Assembly: GCF_012910905.1 (NCBI RefSeq)
Contig: NZ_WTVN01000033.1
Location: 1 to 55,446, forward strand
Reading direction: 5' to 3'
DNA length: 55,446 bases
From: Aromatoleum toluvorans
Lineage (GTDB): Bacteria; Pseudomonadota; Gammaproteobacteria; Burkholderiales; Rhodocyclaceae
Both the position numbers and the translations under genes were made by a program. Of the stretch, positions 17,817-27,098 are shown one piece after another. The notes below the pieces were generated by a model. That model was not told the DNA's origin, searched no databases, and saw nothing but the letters and a program-made list of their open reading frames with translations. Each line of letters opens with the position of its first letter. The first letter of the stretch is position 1.

Positions 17817-18206
17817 TCAGCGTTCCGTCACGCTGCGGGGTCGTTCCGCGTCGCGCATTGCCTCGCGCAACTCGCGGTGCAGCGTTTCACGCTGCTCGCG
17901 CGAAAGCCGCCGGCGCTCCTGCGCTGCCGGACGCGAAACCTCGGAACTGTTCATGAGCGCACGGCGGAGTTCGGCCCGCCGCTGGTCCCTGGCATTCCCG
18001 TACGCAGGCGCCGTCACGCTTTCATTGGACGCCGGCACGGACAAGGCGCTCTCGCGCGCGAACCCGCTACCCGCTGCGAGTGTCGACGCACACACAAACA
18101 GCATCGCCAGGACGGTCCCCGCGGACCGCCGCCGGGGCGGACAGTCCCGCCGCTCCCCGTCGTGCGGGCAACCTGCCGTGAAGAAGAACGAATCGCGATT
18201 TGCCAT
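17817..18206 (-). CDS. Hypothetical small exported or membrane-anchored Arg/Glu-rich protein
   Basis: A protein of 129 residues from ATG 18206. A basic stretch (RRRSAGT) is followed by a hydrophobic segment LAMLFVCASTLAAG and an A-R-E-S junction near 50, which looks like a signal peptide or anchor. If translation began nearer that segment the signal would be more usual. The mature part is charged and helical (RRAELRRALM, RRLSREQRETLHRELREAM), like periplasmic helical hairpin proteins. It is divergent from ompR. I do not recognise a named family, and start and function are uncertain. Confidence 0.5.
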   Translation of the reverse strand: MANRDSFFFTAGCPHDGERRDCPPRRRSAGTVLAMLFVCASTLAAGSGFARESALSVPASNESVTAPAYGNARDQRRAELRRALMNSSEVSRPAAQERRRLSREQRETLHRELREAMRDAERPRSVTER

Positions 18207-18305
18207 GATCACTGCGGGCGGAATCAACCCAAGGTTCGGACGATGAGAACATACCTTCATATTGGCAATTTCGACACTGACAGGCGAAGATTTAGATGGC
18301 AACGT

Positions 18306-18339
18306 GTAAGGGCGTGTTGCGTATATCCCAAGCCCTTAC
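18306..18339. repeat. Inverted repeat in the region upstream of ompR
   Basis: A perfect 8-bp inverted repeat, GTAAGGGC (18306-18313) and GCCCTTAC (18332-18339), lies between the divergent small exported-protein gene and ompR, 77 bp before the ompR start. It could be an operator or an RNA hairpin. No T-run follows, so it is not a terminator. Confidence 0.35.
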
Positions 18340-18415
18340 GAAACGTTACCCGTTGCGCGCGAATGAACGAATGCGGTGCTGGCAGGCCAAAATGTAACCG
18401 GATAGGATTCGCCCC

Positions 18416-19153
18416 ATGAACACAAAAATCCGATATCGAGTATTGCTGGTCGACGACGATGCGCGGCTGCGCGAATTGTTGTCGCGTTACCTGCAGGAGC
18501 AGGGGTTCACCGTCAAGGCGGTCGTGGATGCCCCGTCCATGGATCGCGCCCTCCACCGCGAACATTACGACGTGATGGTGCTCGACCTGATGCTGCCGGG
18601 CGAAGACGGCCTTGCCATCTGCCGCCGCCTGCGTGCCGACCAGAATGCCATCCCCATCATCATGCTCACCGCCAAGGGCGACGACGTCGACCGCATCATC
18701 GGTCTCGAGATGGGTGCCGACGACTACCTCGCCAAACCCTTCAACCCCCGCGAACTGGTTGCCCGCATCCATGCAGTGATGCGCCGCCAGCCGCCCACCC
18801 TGCCCGGCGCCCCGACCATCGAGGACGAGGTCGTCAAGTTCGGCAACGTGCAGGTGAATCTCGGCGTGCGTTCGCTCACCCGCGACGGCGAAGAGATCTC
18901 GCTCACCACCGGCGAGTTTTCCCTTCTGAAGGTCCTCCTCCAGCATCCGCGCCAACCCCTGTCGCGCGACAAGCTGATGGAGCTGGCACGGGGTCGCGAG
19001 TACGGGGTCTTCGATCGCGCCATCGACGTGCAGGTGAGCCGACTGCGCAAGCTGGTCGAAGAGGATCCCGCGAAGCCACGCTACATCCAGACCGTGTGGG
19101 GCTTCGGTTACGTGTTCGTCCCGGATGAATCGAAGCCCGCCAGTGAAGGCTGA
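18416..19153 (+). CDS. ompR: OmpR family response regulator
   Basis: Two-component response regulator of 245 residues. The receiver domain (8-122) has the acidic pocket DDD at 13-15, phospho-acceptor D57 in VLDLMLPGEDG, and the conserved KPF near 107. A winged-helix DNA-binding domain covers about 140-238 and ends in [10 protein letters not shown]. It overlaps the sensor kinase gene by 29 bp, so the two form one operon. The similarity is to OmpR proper (MNTKIRYRVLLVDDDARLRELL opening). Which osmotic or porin genes it controls here is not visible. Confidence 0.92.
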   Translation: MNTKIRYRVLLVDDDARLRELLSRYLQEQGFTVKAVVDAPSMDRALHREHYDVMVLDLMLPGEDGLAICRRLRADQNAIPIIMLTAKGDDVDRIIGLEMGADDYLAKPFNPRELVARIHAVMRRQPPTLPGAPTIEDEVVKFGNVQVNLGVRSLTRDGEEISLTTGEFSLLKVLLQHPRQPLSRDKLMELARGREYGVFDRAIDVQVSRLRKLVEEDPAKPRYIQTVWGFGYVFVPDESKPASEG

Positions 19154-20585
19154 GTTGTCCGCGGCACTCGCCGAGGAGCCGGCGCCACGCCCCTCGGCGT
19201 GGCGCGTAGCAAGCCTGTCGCACTTCCTGCCGCGGACGCTTCTGTGGCAGACCTTCTTCCTCATTGCGCTGCTCCTCACGCTCGCACTCGCGACGTGGTC
19301 ACAGATCTTCCGCCACTTCGAGGAGCCGGCCCGCGCCCGCAACCTCGCCCAGATGGTCGCAAGCGTCGTGAACCTCACGCGCACCGCCCTCATCAACTCG
19401 GAAACGGAACGGCGCACCGAGCTGCTGATCGAGCTGGCGGCGCTGGAGGGCATGCGCATCTATCCGGCCGAGGCCAGCGACGAGCTGGAACCGTTGCCCG
19501 ACACGCGCGCGATGAAGCTGCTGACCGACGAAGTGCGCCGCCAGCTCGGAACGCATACCCGCTTCGCCTCGCGCTGGAAGACCCTCGACGGTTTCTGGGT
19601 GAGCTTCAGGCTCGATCCCGACGACGAGCAGGATTTCTGGCTCATGCTGCCGTCCGAACGCATCGAACAGACGGGCGCGCTGGAATGGCTCGTCTGGGGA
19701 GGCGGCGCGCTTCTCGCAGCGCTGATCGGCGCCTACATGATCGTGTCGCGGATCGGCGTGCCGCTGCACAACCTCGCTCGGGCCGCGCGCGTCGTCGGCA
19801 GCGGACGAACCCCGCCGCATCTGCCGGAAAAAGGACCACTGGAAATCGCGACCGTTGCCAAGGCCTTCAACCAGATGGCCGGCGATCTTGCACGCACCGA
19901 CGCCGACCGTGCGCTCATTCTCGCCGGCGTGTCGCACGACCTGCGCACGCCGCTCGCGCGCCTGCGGCTCGGAATCGAGATGTCCGGGGCCCCCGACACG
20001 GACGTTCGCGCGATGGTCGCCGACGTGGAGGAGATGGACCGCATCATCGGCCAGTTCCTCGATTTCGGCCGCGGCGAGCCGCAGGAGCCCCTCCAGATGG
20101 AAGACCTGCCAGCCCTCCTCGCCGACATCGCGGAACCCTACCGCCTGCGCGGAATCAAGGTGCGCATGGACGCCCCGAAAAATCTCGAGGTACCGGTCCG
20201 CACCCTGCCGCTGCGCCGCGCGATCCGCAATCTCATGGACAATGCCGTGCGCTACGCCGGCGAGGACAGCCCGATCAGCCTCATCGTGTCGGCCCGCGAG
20301 GGCGAAGCGCTGATCGAAGTCGCGGACCGCGGCCCCGGCATTCCCGAAGCCGACATGGACCGCATGCGCCACCCCTTCACCCGCCTCGAAGAGGCGCGCT
20401 CCAACACGAAGGGAGCGGGCCTGGGCCTTGCAATCGTCGAACGCATCGTCGCCTCGCACAAGGGGCGGCTCGAGCTGCGTTCCCGCAACGGCGGCGGCCT
20501 GCGCGCAATCATCCACCTGCCGATCCAGGATGCGAGGCGCGGACGCGCGCGCCTGCTGGCGTCGGACGATCCTGCCGGCGAGTAG
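19125..20585 (+). CDS. envZ: EnvZ-like sensor histidine kinase
   Basis: Membrane sensor kinase of 486 residues and partner of the OmpR-like regulator. Helix 1 is about 39-59 and helix 2 about 188-208, framing a periplasmic domain. A HAMP linker follows near 209-262. The phospho-acceptor is H271 in [19 protein letters not shown], the EnvZ-type H-box. The ATPase domain carries [17 protein letters not shown] and GAGLGLAIV. The chosen ATG lies inside ompR. A GTG 21 bp later (19146) is an alternative that would leave only an 8-bp overlap. Confidence 0.92.
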   Translation: MNRSPPVKAELSAALAEEPAPRPSAWRVASLSHFLPRTLLWQTFFLIALLLTLALATWSQIFRHFEEPARARNLAQMVASVVNLTRTALINSETERRTELLIELAALEGMRIYPAEASDELEPLPDTRAMKLLTDEVRRQLGTHTRFASRWKTLDGFWVSFRLDPDDEQDFWLMLPSERIEQTGALEWLVWGGGALLAALIGAYMIVSRIGVPLHNLARAARVVGSGRTPPHLPEKGPLEIATVAKAFNQMAGDLARTDADRALILAGVSHDLRTPLARLRLGIEMSGAPDTDVRAMVADVEEMDRIIGQFLDFGRGEPQEPLQMEDLPALLADIAEPYRLRGIKVRMDAPKNLEVPVRTLPLRRAIRNLMDNAVRYAGEDSPISLIVSAREGEALIEVADRGPGIPEADMDRMRHPFTRLEEARSNTKGAGLGLAIVERIVASHKGRLELRSRNGGGLRAIIHLPIQDARRGRARLLASDDPAGE

Positions 20586-20613
20586 CGCAGAACCGATCGC
20601 TGCGCCGAATGGC

Positions 20614-20619
20614 TATAAT
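20614..20619 (+). promoter_or_regulatory. Perfect TATAAT -10 just upstream of yciB
   Basis: The hexamer TATAAT sits only 8 bp before the yciB ATG at 20628. If used, transcription would begin at or next to the start codon, giving a leaderless or nearly leaderless mRNA. No good -35 is visible at 16-18 bp. Confidence 0.4.
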
Positions 20620-20627
20620 CCCGACGC

Positions 20628-21236
20628 ATGAAGATTCTTTTCGACCTGCTTCCCGTCATCCTTTTCTTCGTCGCCTACAAGTTCGCCGGACACGACCCCT
20701 CCGCGGCCCACGAACTTGCCACCCGGATTCTCGGCGGCGGCATCGAAGCCACCCAGGCTCCCATCCTCATCGCCACGGCGGTCGCGATTGTTGCCACCGC
20801 GGGCCAGATCGCATGGGTGTGGCTGCGGCACCGCAAGGTCGACACGATGCTGTGGGTCAGCCTCGGGATCATCGTCGTATTCGGAGGCGCGACGCTCTTC
20901 TTCCACAATCCCACGTTCATCAAGTGGAAGCCGACCGCGCTGTACTGGCTGTTCGGCATCACCCTCGCCGGCTCGGAGCTGCTCTTCCGCCGCAACCTGA
21001 TCCGCAAGATGCTCGAAGCCCAGGTTCGGCTCCCCGAACCCGTGTGGACGCGCCTCAACCACGCGTGGGCCGCGTTCTTCCTGGGCATGGGCGCGCTCAA
21101 CCTGTACGTGGCCTACAACTTTTCCGAAGAAGCCTGGGTCAATTTCAAGCTCTTCGGCGGCATGGGCCTGATGCTGCTGTTCGCGCTGGCACAGGGCCTC
21201 TACCTCTCCAAATACATCCAGGAGGAAACCAGCTGA
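20628..21236 (+). CDS. yciB: Septation protein A / inner-membrane protein YciB (IspZ family)
   Basis: Inner-membrane protein of 202 residues with about five hydrophobic helices, implicated in cell-envelope synthesis and division. The opening [18 protein letters not shown] and the [16 protein letters not shown] and WVNFKLFG segments are diagnostic. It is followed by yciI with a 1-nt overlap (TGATG). This yciB-yciI-bolA-parvulin order is a well-known betaproteobacterial cluster. Confidence 0.94.
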   Translation: MKILFDLLPVILFFVAYKFAGHDPSAAHELATRILGGGIEATQAPILIATAVAIVATAGQIAWVWLRHRKVDTMLWVSLGIIVVFGGATLFFHNPTFIKWKPTALYWLFGITLAGSELLFRRNLIRKMLEAQVRLPEPVWTRLNHAWAAFFLGMGALNLYVAYNFSEEAWVNFKLFGGMGLMLLFALAQGLYLSKYIQEETS

Positions 21237-21535
21237 TGTTATACGTGCTGATGGGCGAGGACGCCCCCGGCAAGCTCGACGCGCGCATGGCCGTCCGCCC
21301 CGCGCACCTCGCACGCCTCGAAGCGCTCCGCGACGAGGGCCGACTGCTGGTGGCGGGACCGATGCCCGCGATCGATTCGCCCGATCCGGGTCCGGCCGGC
21401 TTCTTCGGCAGCCTCGTCATCGCCGAATTCGCGTCCCAGGCGGACGCGGAAACCTGGCTCGCGGCCGACCCCTACGTCATCAACGGCGTGTTCGCCCGCA
21501 CGAGCGTGCGCCCGTACAAGAAGGTCCTGCCGTGA
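21236..21535 (+). CDS. yciI: YciI family protein
   Basis: A 99-residue cytoplasmic protein with the ferredoxin-like YciI fold. The family is related to muconolactone isomerase-like enzymes, and its function is mostly unknown. It has the [20 protein letters not shown] segment with the conserved His, GPMPA and a C-terminal [11 protein letters not shown]. It overlaps the yciB stop by 1 nt and the bolA start by 4 nt (GTGA), so expression is probably coupled. Confidence 0.9.
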   Translation: MLYVLMGEDAPGKLDARMAVRPAHLARLEALRDEGRLLVAGPMPAIDSPDPGPAGFFGSLVIAEFASQADAETWLAADPYVINGVFARTSVRPYKKVLP

Positions 21536-21819
21536 CGGTGATCGACGAAATCAGGAACCGCGTCGCGGTTCTCGACCCGCTTTCACTCGAAATCGAGGAC
21601 GACAGCGCCCTGCACGCCGGCCACGCCGGCGCGAAAGGCGGCGGGCACTACCGCATGACGATGGTGTCGGACGCATTTATCGGCAAGAATACGGTGGCAC
21701 GCCACCGACTCATATATGGCGCACTGGGCGAGCTGATGCGCACCCGCATCCATGCTCTCGCCATTCTCGCCCTGACGGCCGAAGAGGCCAAAACTCAACC
21801 CACCAGGAAGGAACTTTGA
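21532..21819 (+). CDS. bolA: BolA family protein
   Basis: A 95-residue BolA/IbaG-type protein, a partner of monothiol glutaredoxins in iron-sulfur handling and a stress-linked morphogene. It shows the [14 protein letters not shown] core with the conserved His and the RHRLIYGAL helix. Translation begins at GTG 21532, overlapping yciI. It ends in TGATG overlap with the parvulin gene. The DNA-binding role reported for E. coli BolA cannot be judged here. Confidence 0.92.
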   Translation: MTVIDEIRNRVAVLDPLSLEIEDDSALHAGHAGAKGGGHYRMTMVSDAFIGKNTVARHRLIYGALGELMRTRIHALAILALTAEEAKTQPTRKEL

Positions 21820-22607
21820 TGATCCGTTTTCCCAGCCGTCTTGCCCTTTGTCTCATGGCCGGACTGATCGGCCAGGCGGCCCATGCCGCTGGGGCCGCGC
21901 CGACCGCCACCGTGAACGGCACCGCAATCCCGGCTGCGCGAGCCGAGGTGATGTTCAACGAGCAGCGCGCCCAGGGTGCGCCCGACAGCCAGCAGCTGCG
22001 TGACGCCGTCCGCGAGGAGCTGATCCGCCGCGAGATCCTCGCCCAGGAAGCTTCCAAGAAAGGCCTCGACAAGAAGGGCGAAATCCAGGCACAAATGGAT
22101 CTCGCCCGCCAGGCGGTGCTGCTGCGCGCCTATATCCAGGACTTCGTGAAGGCAAACCCGATCAGCGAGGCGGATCTCAAGAAGGAATACGACAGCGTCA
22201 AGAGCAAGATGGGCGCGAAGGAATACAAGCCCCGTCACGTGCTGGTCGAAACCGAGGATGAAGCCAAGGCGATCATCGCCAAGCTGAAGGCCGGCGAGAA
22301 GTTCGACGTGCTGGCCAAGCAGTCCAAGGATCCGGGCTCGAAGGACAATGGCGGCGACCTCGGCTGGAGCAACCCGGGCATGTTCGTGAAGCCGTTCTCC
22401 GAAGCGATGGTGAAGCTCGAGAAGGGCAAGTACAGCGACACGCCGGTCAAGAGCGATTTCGGCTACCACGTCATCCAGCTCGACGACGTGCGCGACCTGA
22501 AGGCGCCGGACTTCGCCGAAGTGAAACCGCAACTCGAGCAGCGCCTGCAGCAGCAGAAGATCGAGAAGCACATCGCCGACCTGCGCGCGAAAGCGACCGT
22601 CAAGTAA
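21819..22607 (+). CDS. Periplasmic parvulin-type peptidyl-prolyl cis-trans isomerase
   Basis: Protein-folding isomerase of 262 residues. A signal peptide spans about 1-24 (LALCLMAGLIGQAAHA). A SurA-like N-terminal helical region is followed by a parvulin domain around 135-230, with RHVLVETEDEAKAI, GGDLGWSNPG and FGYHVIQLDDV. A TTG codon immediately upstream is in frame, but the ATG at 21819 has AAGGA at good spacing. It closes the yciB-yciI-bolA operon, and a strong terminator follows 25 bp later. Confidence 0.93.
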   Translation: MIRFPSRLALCLMAGLIGQAAHAAGAAPTATVNGTAIPAARAEVMFNEQRAQGAPDSQQLRDAVREELIRREILAQEASKKGLDKKGEIQAQMDLARQAVLLRAYIQDFVKANPISEADLKKEYDSVKSKMGAKEYKPRHVLVETEDEAKAIIAKLKAGEKFDVLAKQSKDPGSKDNGGDLGWSNPGMFVKPFSEAMVKLEKGKYSDTPVKSDFGYHVIQLDDVRDLKAPDFAEVKPQLEQRLQQQKIEKHIADLRAKATVK

Positions 22608-22632
22608 GCGTCTCGGACCACGCAAAATGAAA

Positions 22633-22661
22633 GGGCCGCCCCGCATCGGGGCGGCCCTTTT
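22633..22661 (+). terminator. Rho-independent terminator after the parvulin gene
   Basis: A perfect 11-bp GC stem (22633-22643 with 22647-22657) has a 3-nt CAT loop and is followed by TTTT. Read on the minus strand it has a shorter A/T tail, so it may also serve the convergent acyl-CoA dehydrogenase gene that ends at 22713. Confidence 0.9.
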
Positions 22662-22712
22662 GCTTTCCAAAGCGCTGGAGAGACGGGGCAGCGAGCCGCC
22701 CCGTCGTGGTGG

Positions 22713-24506
22713 TCAGAACTGCGCTTCGTCGAGCTCCAGCGCGCCGGCGGCACCGTTCACGACTGCGTAGGACAGCCCCGGGGCCTGCGACAGGATGTGG
22801 TCGGCATAGAAGCGTGCCGTGACGAGCTTCGTCTTGTAGAACTCGTCATCGGAACCCTCGGCGAGCCGCCTGGCCGACACCAGCGCCGCGCGCGCCATGA
22901 GCCAGCCGCCGGAAACGATGCCCAGCAGCTTCAGGAACGGCACCGAGCCGACCGAAGCCGCCTTGATGTCCTTGCCGTAGGTGGCAACGATGTACTCGAC
23001 CGCCGATTCGAGGGCGGCGATGCCGGACTCGAGGGACTTGCGGATCGCCACGAAGGCGTCGCCCTGCTGCTCCGCCAGCTGCGCCAGGACGCCACGCATC
23101 TCGGCAGCCAGCGCCTTCACCGTGACGCCGCCCTCGCGGGCGATCTTGCGTCCGATCAGGTCGTTGGCCTGGATGGCCGTCGTGCCCTCGTAGATCGTCG
23201 TGATGCGCGCATCGCGCAGATGCTGGGCCGCGCCGGTTTCCTCGATGAAACCCATGCCACCATGCACCTGCACGCCGGTGGAGGCGACATCGATCGAGTT
23301 CTCGGTCGACCAGCCCTTGACCACGGGAATCATGAGGTCGACGAACGCCTGGTTCTCGGCGCGCACCGCGGCGTCCGCGGAGCGGTGGGCAGCGTCGTTC
23401 GCGGCCGCCACGACATAGGCCAGCGCACGCATGGCCTCGGTCTGCGACTTCATCGACATCAGCATGCGGCGCACATCCGGGTGACGGATGATCGAGACCT
23501 TCGGACCGCCGCGCACGCCCATCTCGGTGCCCTGGATGCGGTCCTTCGCGTAGGCCAGCGCGTGCTGGTAGGCGCGCTCGGCAAGCGCCACGCCTTCCAT
23601 GCCGACCGCGAAGCGGGCCTCGTTCATCATGATGAACATGTACTCGAGGCCACGGTTGGGTTCGCCGACGAGGGTGCCGATCGCGCCGCCATTGTCACCG
23701 AACGCGAGCACGCAGGTCGGGCTCGCGTGGATGCCGAGCTTGTGCTCGATGGACACGCAGTGGACGTCGTTGCGCGCGCCGGGCGTGCCGTCGGCGTTGA
23801 GCAGGAACTTGGGCACGACGAAGAGCGAGATGCCCTTCACGCCTTCCGGTGCATCCGGCAGGCGCGCCAGCACGAGGTGGACGATGTTGTCCGTCATGTC
23901 GTGCTCGCCGTAGGTGATGAAGATCTTCTGGCCGAAAATCCTGTACGTGCCGTCACCCTGCGGTTCGGCACGCGTGCGCACGGCGGCCAGATCGGAGCCC
24001 GCCTGCGGCTCGGTCAGGTTCATGGTGCCGGTCCATTCGCCGCTCACCATCTTGGGCAGGTAGGCCGCTTTCTGTTCGTCGGTGCCGCTAAGGGTGATCG
24101 CCTCGATCGCCCCGTTCGTCAGCATCGGGCACAGGGAGAAGGCCATGTTGGCCGCTTTCCACATTTCCATCACTGCGGTCGCGATCAGCTTCGGCAGACC
24201 CTGGCCGCCGAATTCGGGTTCGCAGGCGACCGCGGTCCAGCCGGCTTCGGTGAACTGCTTGTAGGCGTCCCTCCAGCCCGGAGCAGTCGTGACCTTGCCG
24301 TTGTCCCACTTGGCGCCTTCCTGATCGCCCGTCCGGTTCAGCGGGGCGAGGACCTCGCTCGCGAACTTGTTCGCCTCGTCGAGGATCGCGTCGACCAGAT
24401 CCGGAGAAACTTCCTCGCATCCGGGCAGCTTCGCGACTTCGTCCAGTCCCGCCAGTTCGCGCATGACGAACTGCATGTCCCGGATCGGCGCAGTGTAATG
24501 GCTCAT
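22713..24506 (-). CDS. Acyl-CoA dehydrogenase, long form with C-terminal extension
   Basis: FAD-dependent acyl-CoA dehydrogenase of 597 residues, expected to introduce the alpha-beta double bond and pass electrons to ETF. FAD/substrate blocks are MNLTEPQAGSDL, IFITYGEHD and FIEETGAAQHLRDARIT. The catalytic base is the Glu in IYEGTTAIQANDLIGRK. The 600-residue size with an extra C-terminal domain resembles DmdC/FadE5-like enzymes, so the acyl chain specificity is open. GGGAGAAG precedes the start. etfBA lie directly upstream on the same strand, which fits the electron route. Confidence 0.92.
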   Translation of the reverse strand: MSHYTAPIRDMQFVMRELAGLDEVAKLPGCEEVSPDLVDAILDEANKFASEVLAPLNRTGDQEGAKWDNGKVTTAPGWRDAYKQFTEAGWTAVACEPEFGGQGLPKLIATAVMEMWKAANMAFSLCPMLTNGAIEAITLSGTDEQKAAYLPKMVSGEWTGTMNLTEPQAGSDLAAVRTRAEPQGDGTYRIFGQKIFITYGEHDMTDNIVHLVLARLPDAPEGVKGISLFVVPKFLLNADGTPGARNDVHCVSIEHKLGIHASPTCVLAFGDNGGAIGTLVGEPNRGLEYMFIMMNEARFAVGMEGVALAERAYQHALAYAKDRIQGTEMGVRGGPKVSIIRHPDVRRMLMSMKSQTEAMRALAYVVAAANDAAHRSADAAVRAENQAFVDLMIPVVKGWSTENSIDVASTGVQVHGGMGFIEETGAAQHLRDARITTIYEGTTAIQANDLIGRKIAREGGVTVKALAAEMRGVLAQLAEQQGDAFVAIRKSLESGIAALESAVEYIVATYGKDIKAASVGSVPFLKLLGIVSGGWLMARAALVSARRLAEGSDDEFYKTKLVTARFYADHILSQAPGLSYAVVNGAAGALELDEAQF

Positions 24507-24540
24507 GTGTTCTTCTCCCGATACCTGTTTATATTGTGAA

Positions 24541-24562
24541 ACTGCGCCCGGGTGGGCGCAGT
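24541..24562. terminator. Hairpin between etfA and the acyl-CoA dehydrogenase gene
   Basis: A 9-bp perfect stem, ACTGCGCCC with GGGCGCAGT, has a 4-nt loop. On the minus strand, the direction of both flanking genes, only TTT follows, so it may attenuate rather than end the etf transcript. An AT-rich stretch (24563-24595) lies between it and the etfA stop, upstream of the hairpin in the direction of transcription. It could supply a separate promoter for the dehydrogenase. Confidence 0.5.
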
Positions 24563-24595
24563 TTTCCGTACAGCTTTTTTATATTTTTATAGCAT

Positions 24596-25528
24596 TCAGC
24601 CGACAGCTTTGGCCAACTCCGGCACGACCTCGAACAGGTCGCCGACCAGGCCGTAATCCGCCACCTGGAAGATCGGCGCTTCCGGATCCTTGTTGATCGC
24701 GACGATCACCTTGGAGTCCTTCATGCCGGCGAGGTGCTGGATCGCGCCCGAGATACCGACCGCGATGTAGAGCTGCGGCGCGACGATCTTGCCGGTCTGG
24801 CCGACCTGGTAGTCGTTCGGCACGTAGCCCGCATCGACCGCGGCACGCGACGCACCCAGCGCCGCACCGAGGGCATCGGCGAGCGGCTCGAGGAGCTTGT
24901 GGTAGTTCTCGCTGTTGCCCAGACCACGGCCACCCGAAACGATGATCTTCGCGGCACCGAGTTCCGGACGGGCGCTCTTCGTGAGCTCGCGGCCCTTGAC
25001 GGAGGTCAGGCCCAGATCGGCGCCGGCGGCGACCGCTTCCACGGCGGCCGCGCCGCCCTGACCGGCCGCCTCGAAGGCGGTCGTGCGCACGGTCAGCACC
25101 TTCACGGCGTCGGCCGACTTCACGGTCGCCATCGCGTTGCCGGCGTAGATCGGACGCACGAAGGTGTCGGCCGACTCCACCGCGACGATGTCGGAGATCT
25201 GCGCGACGTCGAGCAGCGCGGCGACGCGCGGGGCGACGTTCTTGCCGATGGCGGTGCTCGGCGCGAGGATGTGCGTGTAGCCAGCAGCGTTGGCGACGAC
25301 CAGCGCCGCGAGGTTCTCGGCGGTCTGCGACTCGTAGTGGGCGGCATCGGCCACGCGCACCTTGGCGACGCCGGCGACTTTGGCCGCTTCCGCGGCCGCG
25401 GCGGCGCAGTTGGCGCCGGCGACCAGCACGTGGATCTCGCCGCCGAGCTTGGCGGCGGCCGAGACGGTGTTGAGGGTGGCGGCCTTCAGGCTCGCGTTGT
25501 CGTGTTCTGCAATAACCAGGATCGCCAT
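24596..25528 (-). CDS. etfA: Electron transfer flavoprotein subunit alpha
   Basis: FAD-binding ETF subunit of 310 residues that carries electrons from acyl-CoA dehydrogenases to ETF-quinone oxidoreductase. The C-terminal FAD domain shows [31 protein letters not shown] and [17 protein letters not shown]. The frame reads on into etfB, but the ATG at 25528 gives the family start [11 protein letters not shown]. It lies 2 bp after the etfB stop. Confidence 0.96.
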   Translation of the reverse strand: MAILVIAEHDNASLKAATLNTVSAAAKLGGEIHVLVAGANCAAAAAEAAKVAGVAKVRVADAAHYESQTAENLAALVVANAAGYTHILAPSTAIGKNVAPRVAALLDVAQISDIVAVESADTFVRPIYAGNAMATVKSADAVKVLTVRTTAFEAAGQGGAAAVEAVAAGADLGLTSVKGRELTKSARPELGAAKIIVSGGRGLGNSENYHKLLEPLADALGAALGASRAAVDAGYVPNDYQVGQTGKIVAPQLYIAVGISGAIQHLAGMKDSKVIVAINKDPEAPIFQVADYGLVGDLFEVVPELAKAVG

Positions 25529-25530
25529 GT

Positions 25531-26280
25531 TCAGATCACCTTCGCTTCGTTCTTGAGCTTGTCGACGAGTTGCGCGACGTCCGCGACGCGCACGCCGGCG
25601 CTGCGCTTGGGCGGCTCGGCGACTTTCAGCGTCGCCAGGCGCGGCGCGACATCGACGCCGAGGTCCGCGGGCTTCACGGTGTCGAGCGGCTTCTTCTTCG
25701 CCTTCATGATGTTCGGGAGCGTCGCGTAGCGCGGCTCGTTGAGGCGCAGGTCGGTGGTCACGACCGCCGGCAGCTTCGTCTCGACGGTCTCGAGGCCGCC
25801 GTCGATCTCGCGCGTGACGGTCGCAACGCCGTCGCCGAGCTGGACCTTCGACGCGAAGGTGGCCTGCGGCCAGCCCATCAGCGCCGCCAGCATCTGGCCG
25901 GTCTGGTTCGAATCGTCGTCGATCGCCTGCTTGCCGCAGATCACGACGGTCGGTTGTTCCTTGTCGCACAGCGCCTTCAGCAGCTTCGCCACGGCGAGCG
26001 GCTGCAGCTCGGCATCGCTCTCGACCAGGATGCCGCGGTCGGCACCGATCGCCATCGCGGCGCGGATCGTCTCCTGGCAGGCCGCGACACCGCAGCTCAC
26101 CGCGACGACTTCGCTCGCCACGCCCGCTTCCTTCAGGCGCACGGCCTCTTCCACTGCAATCTCGTCGAAGGGGTTCATCGACATCTTCACGTTCGCAATA
26201 TCAACGCCCGTGCCGTCTGCCTTCACTCGCACCTTGACGTTGTAATCGACTACGCGTTTGACGGGTACCAGGATCTTCAA
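25531..26280 (-). CDS. etfB: Electron transfer flavoprotein subunit beta
   Basis: AMP-binding ETF subunit of 249 residues. It opens [19 protein letters not shown] and has the signature [25 protein letters not shown]. It is the first gene of etfBA. The 184 bp before it hold two tandem palindromes and a divergent TetR gene, so the operon is probably repressed by that regulator. Confidence 0.96.
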   Translation of the reverse strand: MKILVPVKRVVDYNVKVRVKADGTGVDIANVKMSMNPFDEIAVEEAVRLKEAGVASEVVAVSCGVAACQETIRAAMAIGADRGILVESDAELQPLAVAKLLKALCDKEQPTVVICGKQAIDDDSNQTGQMLAALMGWPQATFASKVQLGDGVATVTREIDGGLETVETKLPAVVTTDLRLNEPRYATLPNIMKAKKKPLDTVKPADLGVDVAPRLATLKVAEPPKRSAGVRVADVAQLVDKLKNEAKVI

Positions 26281-26399
26281 TGCCGCGCTCCTTTGCGTGT
26301 TTGGGTCGGTCGAATTGTGGGAAGGGAATTATCTCACCGCCGCACCGCGAAAAATACGCTGATACGATGGACACTTGACCGCCGACCAAAAAAATCGTT

Positions 26400-26437
26400 C
26401 CATACGCTCCGGTATGGAGTGCATACGGTACCGTATG
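26400..26437. promoter_or_regulatory. Tandem CATAC-N6-GTATG operators between etfB and tetR
   Basis: Two palindromes share one architecture. CATAC-GCTCCG-GTATG lies at 26401-26416, extended to CC...GG at 26400-26417. CATAC-GGTACC-GTATG at 26422-26437 is perfect over 16 bp. They start 21 bp apart, two helical turns, so a pair of dimers would bind the same face. They lie 28-65 bp before the divergent TetR start, where a TetR repressor of both promoters would act. TTGACC at 26375-26380 could be a -35. Confidence 0.6.
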
Positions 26438-26464
26438 GTCACCCTTTAGTCAATACTAGGTCGT

Positions 26465-27076
26465 ATGGAAAACAAGCTCTCAAAACCGCGCGTCCAGCTC
26501 GACCGCAATGCCTGGGTGAGTGCCGCCACGGAGGTCCTCGCCGAGGAAGGGATTGCCGGCCTGCGGGTCGAAGTGCTCGCAAAACGCCTGAAAGTCACCA
26601 AGGGCAGTTTCTATTGGCATTTTCAGGATCGCCGCGACCTGCTGCTGGCCGTCCTCCAGGTGTGGAAGGACGGGCGCATCCGCGACATCGTCAAGCAGAC
26701 GCGCGCCCAGCCGGGCCGCGAGCTGGAGCAGATCTATCACGTCATCGACGTCTACAGCACCAGCCGCAGCCGGCGCGGTGCGCTGATCGAACTCGCGGTG
26801 CGCGACTGGGCACGGCGCGACCCCGATGCGGCGGCGATCGTCGCCGAAGTGGACGACATCCGCCTGCGTTGCGCGCGTGATCTCTTCCTCGCCTGCGGCG
26901 TGCCGATGGAGGAGGCGTCGAGCCGCTGCATGCTGCTCTACGCCTACGTGTTCGGGATCTCGCTGATGATCTACGACAAGTTCGACAGCGACGTCGCGCG
27001 CCTGAAGCGGGATATCGCAGACCTCATCGCGCAGTCGGCCAGCATGAAGCTGAAGGCTGCGACAGCCGCCTCCTGA
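26465..27076 (+). CDS. TetR family transcriptional regulator, probable regulator of etfBA and acyl-CoA genes
   Basis: A 203-residue repressor with the N-terminal TetR helix-turn-helix at about 12-60, including LRVEVLAKRLKVTKGSFYWHFQDRRDLL. The C-terminal ligand domain is helical. It is divergent from etfB, and both genes share the palindromic region 26400-26437. By analogy with FadR/PsrA-type TetR proteins an acyl-CoA is a plausible inducer, but this is inference. The GTATGG containing its start codon resembles the operator half-site. Confidence 0.88.
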   Translation: MENKLSKPRVQLDRNAWVSAATEVLAEEGIAGLRVEVLAKRLKVTKGSFYWHFQDRRDLLLAVLQVWKDGRIRDIVKQTRAQPGRELEQIYHVIDVYSTSRSRRGALIELAVRDWARRDPDAAAIVAEVDDIRLRCARDLFLACGVPMEEASSRCMLLYAYVFGISLMIYDKFDSDVARLKRDIADLIAQSASMKLKAATAAS

Positions 27077-27098
27077 GACGGATCGCGCGACGCGCCGG

